From Endobacterium cereale (GTDB taxonomy: Bacteria; Pseudomonadota; Alphaproteobacteria; Rhizobiales; Rhizobiaceae), in assembly GCF_009617585.1 (NCBI RefSeq), contig NZ_WIXI01000050.1, positions 186,001-250,000 of the forward strand: a stretch of DNA of 64,000 nt, in the 5' to 3' direction. Below the pieces are notes generated by a model that saw only the letters and a list, made by a program, of their open reading frames with translations, was not told the DNA's origin and did no database searches. Position 1 is the first letter of the stretch; every line of letters begins with the position of its first letter. Positions 60,174 to 64,000 of this stretch are shown here, one piece after another. The translations under genes and the position numbers were made by a program.

Positions 60174-60956
60174 TCACCGATGTCGTGACTGCGGCAATAC
60201 ATAAGGCATATGGGCAGCAGGCAGACGGCCGACAGCACCACCGATGCCATAGACCTTGGCGATCACGTCGTCGGTGATCGTATCGGCACAAACGCCGGCC
60301 TTGATGACCCTGCCCCCATGCAGGACCACAAGATGATCGGCAAATTCGGCAGCCAGATTGAGATCGTGGAGGATGGCGAGCACGATGCCACCGGCGGCGG
60401 CAAAATCGCGTGCCGTTTCCAGTACGGAAATCTGGTGGCCGAGATCGAGGCTTGCGGTTGGCTCATCGAGAAACAGCGCGTTCGGCACACCATTGGTGAC
60501 GGCTGCCGGAACCTGTGCGAGGGCACGGGCGAATTGCACGCGCTGTTGCTCGCCGCCGGACAGCGAAGGGTAGGGCCGACGCTCGAAGCCGTGCAAGCCG
60601 ACGCGCGTCAGCGCCTTTTTTGCCTGTTCGGTCGGGTCGAGCGCGCCATGGGCGACGGCACCCATTCGGGCGATTTCCAACGCCGTGAACGGAAAGGCCA
60701 GTTGTGTTGCCTGTGGCAAGACTGCCCGGCATCTTGCCAGGTCTTCCGGTCGGCAATTATGCAGGTCCTTGCCATGATAGGTGACGCAACCGTTGTCCGG
60801 CCGCATCTCGCCGGACAGGACTTTCATCAGCGTCGATTTGCCGGCACCGTTGGGGCCGATGACAACTGTAAAACAGCCCGGTCGAAGTTCGATATCGACA
60901 GATGTGATGAGGTTTTTCCCACCGCGCGCAACAGTGATGTTTTCGGCGGTGATCAT
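60174..60956 (-). CDS. hmuV: Haem ABC transporter ATPase
   Basis: A 260-residue ATPase of the HmuV/BtuD group. Walker A GPNGAGKST is at residues 34-42, signature LSGGEQQRVQFARAL near 140, Walker B LFLDEPTASLD near 165 and the H-loop ILHDLNLAAEFAD follows. It powers haem import across the inner membrane. It overlaps the hmuU permease gene by ATGA and is the last gene of the hmuTUV operon. Its stop faces the LacI gene end at 60109 with no clear terminator between. Confidence 0.9.
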   Translation of the reverse strand: MITAENITVARGGKNLITSVDIELRPGCFTVVIGPNGAGKSTLMKVLSGEMRPDNGCVTYHGKDLHNCRPEDLARCRAVLPQATQLAFPFTALEIARMGAVAHGALDPTEQAKKALTRVGLHGFERRPYPSLSGGEQQRVQFARALAQVPAAVTNGVPNALFLDEPTASLDLGHQISVLETARDFAAAGGIVLAILHDLNLAAEFADHLVVLHGGRVIKAGVCADTITDDVIAKVYGIGGAVGRLPAAHMPYVLPQSRHR

Positions 60957-62038
60957 GGCAGGTCCCGCATGCTGATGCTGTTCCGGCCCAAAAGCAGGAA
61001 CAGGAAAACCGGCGCGCCGAAAAGCGCGGTGATGACGCCGATCGGCAATTCGGCGGGTGCCGCGACTGTTCGCGCCACGCTATCGGCAATCAGCAGAAGG
61101 GCGCCGCCGCCCAGTGCCGAACCGGGCAGCAGAAAGCGATGCGACGGTCCCATGACCTGACGCAGAAGGTGCGGCACGATAATGCCGACAAAGCCGATCG
61201 AGCCGGCGACGGCGACGGTCGAACCGCAGGCCGCGGCAACTGCGATGACAACGATCTTTTTCAGTCTCTGGACCGGTATGCCCATGTGGAAGGCGGCGGC
61301 ATCGCCCAGAATGAGGGCGTCCAGTCCACGCGCGACGAAAGGAATGATGATCAGTACGGCACCGATGAAGGGCAGGATGGAAAACACCCGCTGATAGGTC
61401 GCGCCGCCGAGCGAACCGAGGTTCCAGAAGGTGATGTCGCGCAATTGCCGATCGTCGGCCATGAAAATCAGAAGCCCCATCAGCGCCATCGCCAGCGCGC
61501 CGATGGCGATGCCACAGAGGATGAGGGCGGTTGTCGAGGTGCGGCCATCGCGCGTGGCGATCACGTACAGCGCCCAGGTGTTGAAGAGGCCGCCAAAGAA
61601 TGCCATCAGCGGCAGGAACTGGCTGCCGAGCAGAAACGCCAATGGTGCAAGGATGCCGTTGCCAAGCACGATCGCTGCGACTGCGGCAAGGCCCGCACCG
61701 GCTGTGACGCCGACAATACCCGGATCGGCAAGCGGGTTGCGGAACAGGCCCTGCATCATGGCCCCGGACACGGCAAGACCCGCACCAACAAGAAGGCCAA
61801 GCGCCGTGCGCGGCAGACGAACAGCCTCGAGGATGACGCGTTCCTGCGTGGTCAGGCTGTCGCTGCTGCCCGTGACATAGGACCAGAGGTCGCCGAGACC
61901 GACGCCGGTGGGACCAACGCCGAGCGAGATGAGGCAGGCCATGACAAGCAGCACCGTAAGCCCGAGCAGGACAAAAATGCCCTGATGGGTTCGGTCACCC
62001 TCGATTGCGGGCCGCAGCGGCATGGGGAGCGCCTTCAT
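60953..62038 (-). CDS. hmuU: Haem ABC transporter permease
   Basis: A 361-residue FecCD-type permease with about ten membrane segments, the first at about residues 20-45. Landmarks of the family are RLPRTALGLLVGAGLAVSGAMMQGLFRNPLADPGIVGVTAGAG (residues about 74-116), and GSIGFVGIIVPHLLRQVMGPSHR with LLPGSALGGGALLLIADSVAR near the C-terminus. It forms the inner-membrane haem channel. Start-stop overlaps with hmuT and hmuV on both sides show one transcript. Confidence 0.92.
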   Translation of the reverse strand: MKALPMPLRPAIEGDRTHQGIFVLLGLTVLLVMACLISLGVGPTGVGLGDLWSYVTGSSDSLTTQERVILEAVRLPRTALGLLVGAGLAVSGAMMQGLFRNPLADPGIVGVTAGAGLAAVAAIVLGNGILAPLAFLLGSQFLPLMAFFGGLFNTWALYVIATRDGRTSTTALILCGIAIGALAMALMGLLIFMADDRQLRDITFWNLGSLGGATYQRVFSILPFIGAVLIIIPFVARGLDALILGDAAAFHMGIPVQRLKKIVVIAVAAACGSTVAVAGSIGFVGIIVPHLLRQVMGPSHRFLLPGSALGGGALLLIADSVARTVAAPAELPIGVITALFGAPVFLFLLLGRNSISMRDLP

Positions 62039-62922
62039 GGCGCCGTGATCTCATCAGGATAAAGTTTTGCGGCGAGTGCGCGGGCAGCTTCCGGCGTGCG
62101 TGGGCCAAAACCCAGCAGAAGCAGGCCGTCCATGGAGATCAGTGCCTTGTTTTGCGCAGCCGGCGTCGACTGCATGGAAGGCAGAGCAAAAACCTGCTCG
62201 GGCGTGATGGCGTGATCGCCGCGCGACATGGACAGGACGACGTCGGGTGCGGCGGCGATGACGGCTTCGTCCGACAATGGCTTGTAGCCGTTGATGGTCG
62301 GCGCAGCGTTGATGCCACCGGCCATGCCGATCACGGCGCCTGCCTCGGTATCGGCGCCGCCGGCCATGACACGGCCATTCGACAGCGACAGAACAAAGAG
62401 AACCTTCTTCTTGTCGGCCTTGATCTTGGCGACGTCATCGGCAAGTGCCTTGAGGCCGGTTTCGGTCTTGGCCGCCAGTGTTTCTGCCTTGTCTGTCAGG
62501 CCGACGGCCGCGCCGACATCCCGGATTTTCTGTCCGATCTTGTCGGCCTGCGGCGGGGTCGGCACGACCACCATCGGCACTTCGCTGGCTTTGAGGATCT
62601 CGATGACAGGAGGTGGGCCGGAACCTTCCTCCATCAGGATCAGGTCAGGCTTCTGGCCGAGAATGCCTTCGGCGGAAAGTGCCCGCATATATCCCACATC
62701 CGGTTTCGCATTGGCGGAGGCCGGGTAGAAGCTGGTGGAATCGCGCGCGACGATGCGGTCCTGGGCGCCGAGATCATAGAGAATTTCGGTGATCGTGCCG
62801 CCGATCGAGACGATGCGTTTGGCTTCGGTGTTGCCTTTATCGGACGCCATGGCGGCGCCGGAAGCGCTGACAAATCCCAGAAAAGCGAGAGAAACAAAGC
62901 GGATGAGATGACGAGAGACCAC
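62035..62922 (-). CDS. hmuT: Haem ABC transporter periplasmic binding protein
   Basis: A 295-residue haem-binding protein of the TroA/BtuF fold. The signal peptide (SRHLIRFVSLAFLGFVSASGAAMA) is followed by KRIVSIGGTITEILYDLG, the usual start of HmuT. A Tyr in the YPASANAKPDVGYMRAL region may ligate haem. GTG at 62922 follows AAAGGG by eight bases and gives a normal signal peptide; a GTG 66 bp upstream adds unlikely residues. No hmuS, hmuP or haem receptor gene is adjacent, so other parts of the haem system must be elsewhere. Confidence 0.88.
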   Translation of the reverse strand: MVSRHLIRFVSLAFLGFVSASGAAMASDKGNTEAKRIVSIGGTITEILYDLGAQDRIVARDSTSFYPASANAKPDVGYMRALSAEGILGQKPDLILMEEGSGPPPVIEILKASEVPMVVVPTPPQADKIGQKIRDVGAAVGLTDKAETLAAKTETGLKALADDVAKIKADKKKVLFVLSLSNGRVMAGGADTEAGAVIGMAGGINAAPTINGYKPLSDEAVIAAAPDVVLSMSRGDHAITPEQVFALPSMQSTPAAQNKALISMDGLLLLGFGPRTPEAARALAAKLYPDEITAP

Positions 62923-62949
62923 GGAAATGCCCTTTCTGCCGGCAGGTGC

Positions 62950-62962
62950 GGTTGTGACAACC
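62950..62962. promoter_or_regulatory. Palindrome upstream of hmuT
   Basis: GGTTGT-G-ACAACC is a perfect 13-bp odd palindrome 28 bp before the hmuT start. No TGA-N9-TCA iron box was found in the 240 bp upstream of hmuT, so this is the best regulatory candidate there. Confidence 0.35.
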
Positions 62963-63165
62963 ACAGTGCCGATCCTATAATTGGACACTGATACTCAAGT
63001 TTATTCGCTTTGCAAGTCAGCGGTGGAATGGATTTCCACGAATTCGAATTTGTCACGTCAATATGAAAGTGCGCGATGAGCGGTTGTCACATTCATGTCA
63101 CCAGACCCGCGCAAGCGTCGCGATGCATCGTCAGTTCTGCATTACGTAAGTTTTGAGGAGTTTTT

Positions 63166-63384
63166 ATGTGGCGTCCGATTGAAAAGCTCGTTTCGGGCAG
63201 GCTGGCTTACCTTCACTTCGAAGAAGCAGGCTGCAGCGATTGCCTGGGCTATGTCAACGCCGGCGGCATTGCCGAATGGCCGGACGCAATCAGGGGAATG
63301 CGCCCGGATGGCTGGTGCGATGCCAGCGAAATGCTTTTTCTTGCAGCCGACCAGCAAAACTATCCGGCACGGCTTGCTTCGTAG
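63166..63384 (+). CDS. Small hypothetical protein next to hmuTUV
   Basis: A 72-residue protein I do not recognise. It has no signal peptide or membrane helix. A CSDC pair of cysteines at residues 23-26, a third Cys at 51 and several Trp/Asp residues (WPDAIRGMRPDGWCDASEMLF) are its main features. GAGGAG five bases before ATG and a perfect terminator right over its stop codon argue that it is a real gene. It is divergent from the haem operon. It does not look like HmuP. Confidence 0.6.
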   Translation: MWRPIEKLVSGRLAYLHFEEAGCSDCLGYVNAGGIAEWPDAIRGMRPDGWCDASEMLFLAADQQNYPARLAS

Positions 63385-63400
63385 GCCCGCGCCTACGAAG
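63377..63400. terminator. Convergent terminator hairpin
   Basis: CTTCGTAGGC (63377-63386) pairs perfectly with GCCTACGAAG (63391-63400) around CCGC and is followed by TTTG. It covers the stop codon of the plus-strand gene and lies 9 bp from the end of the minus-strand gene, so it can serve both. Confidence 0.65.
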
Positions 63401-63408
63401 TTTGCAGA

Positions 63409-63618
63409 TCATTCTTCCGGCGCAAGGCCGTCAAACACTTCCAGCATAGCATCGACGATCGCCTGGCCGAGCGCATTGCCGGTTTCAGCGATTTTGTCGT
63501 CCTGCATGTCGCGTGCGGCCAGCGCCAGATTGCCGCCCTGATCCGCGACGATGGCGCGTGCCCGCTCGATCGCCCACTGGGCAAAGTCGGCGCGCGTTTC
63601 GATGGTGACGGTTTCCAT
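63409..63618 (-). CDS. Small hypothetical protein
   Basis: A 69-residue acidic, probably all-helical protein (FAQWAIERARAIVADQGGNLALAARDMQDDKIAETGNALGQAIVD). No known family is recognised. A GAAAGAAG ribosome site precedes the ATG by eight bases, and a shared terminator follows the stop, which supports expression. It stands alone between convergent genes. Confidence 0.5.
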   Translation of the reverse strand: METVTIETRADFAQWAIERARAIVADQGGNLALAARDMQDDKIAETGNALGQAIVDAMLEVFDGLAPEE

Positions 63619-63838
63619 GGAAAAACTTCTTTCGGTTTATCTTTCGTTGAGGATTTGTGGGCAATAAAGCCCCTGCGCGTTTTATTGTATTGCGTACGCG
63701 CTACCTTCTCCTGCCGCCTCGCGCAAGTTTTGCGCATTTCCGGCGAGCACTCTTTCCCCGATCGATCAGTCCAGACATGCAGCTGCACGCCCTGATTTCA
63801 GGCGCTTGCTCTATCACGGCAACCTCAAACAAATGAAA

Positions 63839-63863
63839 ATGGCCGGTTATAAAAACCGGCCAT
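63839..63863 (-). terminator. Rho-independent terminator of the chemotaxis receptor gene
   Basis: ATGGCCGGTT (63839-63848) pairs perfectly with AACCGGCCAT (63854-63863) around a 5-base loop. On the minus strand it is followed by TTTTC, and it lies 25 bp after the stop of the receptor gene. Confidence 0.75.
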
Positions 63864-63888
63864 CTTTTCCTTCAGATGCTACGTGCGG

Positions 63889-64000
63889 TTACGCTGCCCG
63901 GCTGTAGGCGGTGCGTGCGCCTGAAGCATTCCCCAGGCGGAACTGTGCCAGCAATTCCTTGAGGGCCGAAGCTTCGGAGGCGAGGCCGTGGCTTGCTGCC
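63889..64000 (-). CDS. Methyl-accepting chemotaxis protein, C-terminal end only
   Basis: The last 36 codons of a minus-strand gene that continues beyond the window. The peptide ASHGLASEASALKELLAQF and the short tail after it match the C-terminus of many alphaproteobacterial chemotaxis receptors, where the segment after the signalling hairpin ends in a similar ELLAQFR sequence. The stop is at 63889-63891 and a good terminator follows. The ligand domain is out of view. Confidence 0.7.
   Translation of the reverse strand, partial: AASHGLASEASALKELLAQFRLGNASGARTAYSRAA

Noticed and set aside
62923..62988. Earlier GTG start for hmuT
   Set aside because: It would place 22 extra residues before a normal signal peptide and overlap the palindrome; the GTG at 62922 has a better ribosome site.
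1..64000. CRISPR array or insertion sequences
   Set aside because: No regularly spaced repeats, transposase motifs or flanking target duplications were found on reading both strands.

Overview
The window reads as a piece of a Rhizobiaceae genome (Agrobacterium/Rhizobium/Sinorhizobium type). The evidence is an alpha-galactoside agp locus laid out like the one known from Sinorhizobium meliloti, an hmuTUV haem transporter, two candidate RirA-type iron boxes (TGA-N9-TCA), a Ugp transporter under a divergent ROK regulator, and GC-rich operons with ATGA/GTGA start-stop overlaps. It is almost entirely nutrient-scavenging accessory DNA: ABC importers paired with the enzymes that process their cargo. 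No IS element, integrase or CRISPR array was seen.

Layout. 1-2.1 kb: end of a fused dipeptide-type ABC ATPase plus a ribokinase-like PfkB kinase. 2.5-10.2 kb: a pentitol (probably ribitol) cluster with an AraC regulator, a CUT2 ABC importer, ribitol 2-dehydrogenase, D-ribulokinase and an L-xylulose-reductase-like SDR. 10.2-20.3 kb: the agp locus with an AraC regulator, two GH4 alpha-galactosidases, and binding protein, permeases and fused ATPase. 20.5-28.1 kb: an iron island with DUF2218, a TonB receptor carrying a signalling domain, FecR, FecI and a divergent PqqL-like M16 protease. 28.2-36.4 kb: ROK repressor, ugpBAEC, two tandem glycerophosphodiester phosphodiesterases and an inositol-monophosphatase-family enzyme. 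36.4-42 kb: a xenosiderophore locus with AraC, RhtX/FptX-type MFS, FyuA-like receptor and an FAD monooxygenase. 42-49.4 kb: a two-gene operon of an atypical 1830-residue glutamate-synthase-like protein and a CysJ-like diflavin reductase. 49.6-51.1 kb: a decayed rhaA and an apparently intact rhaD. 51.2-53.1 kb: tRNA-Gln and a copper-delivery operon. 53.4-60.1 kb: an Fbp/Afu-type ABC importer with two phosphatases and a LacI regulator. 60.2-62.9 kb: hmuTUV. 63-64 kb: two small hypothetical genes and the 3' end of a chemotaxis receptor.

How it fits together. Several operons follow the same logic: a regulator divergent from or inside the operon, a binding protein often followed by a stem-loop that probably sets its expression above that of the permeases, then transport and intracellular processing. 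Three regions stand out: the glutamate-synthase-like/diflavin pair, which suggests an electron route different from GltD; the FecIR/receptor/PqqL-like protease island, which resembles protein-iron piracy systems; and the Afu-like importer with two phosphatases, which suggests uptake and dephosphorylation of a phosphorylated sugar or polyol. The clearest regulatory finds are two inverted copies of one operator between the ROK gene and ugpB, and 21-bp-phased direct repeats overlapped by an iron box in the siderophore locus.
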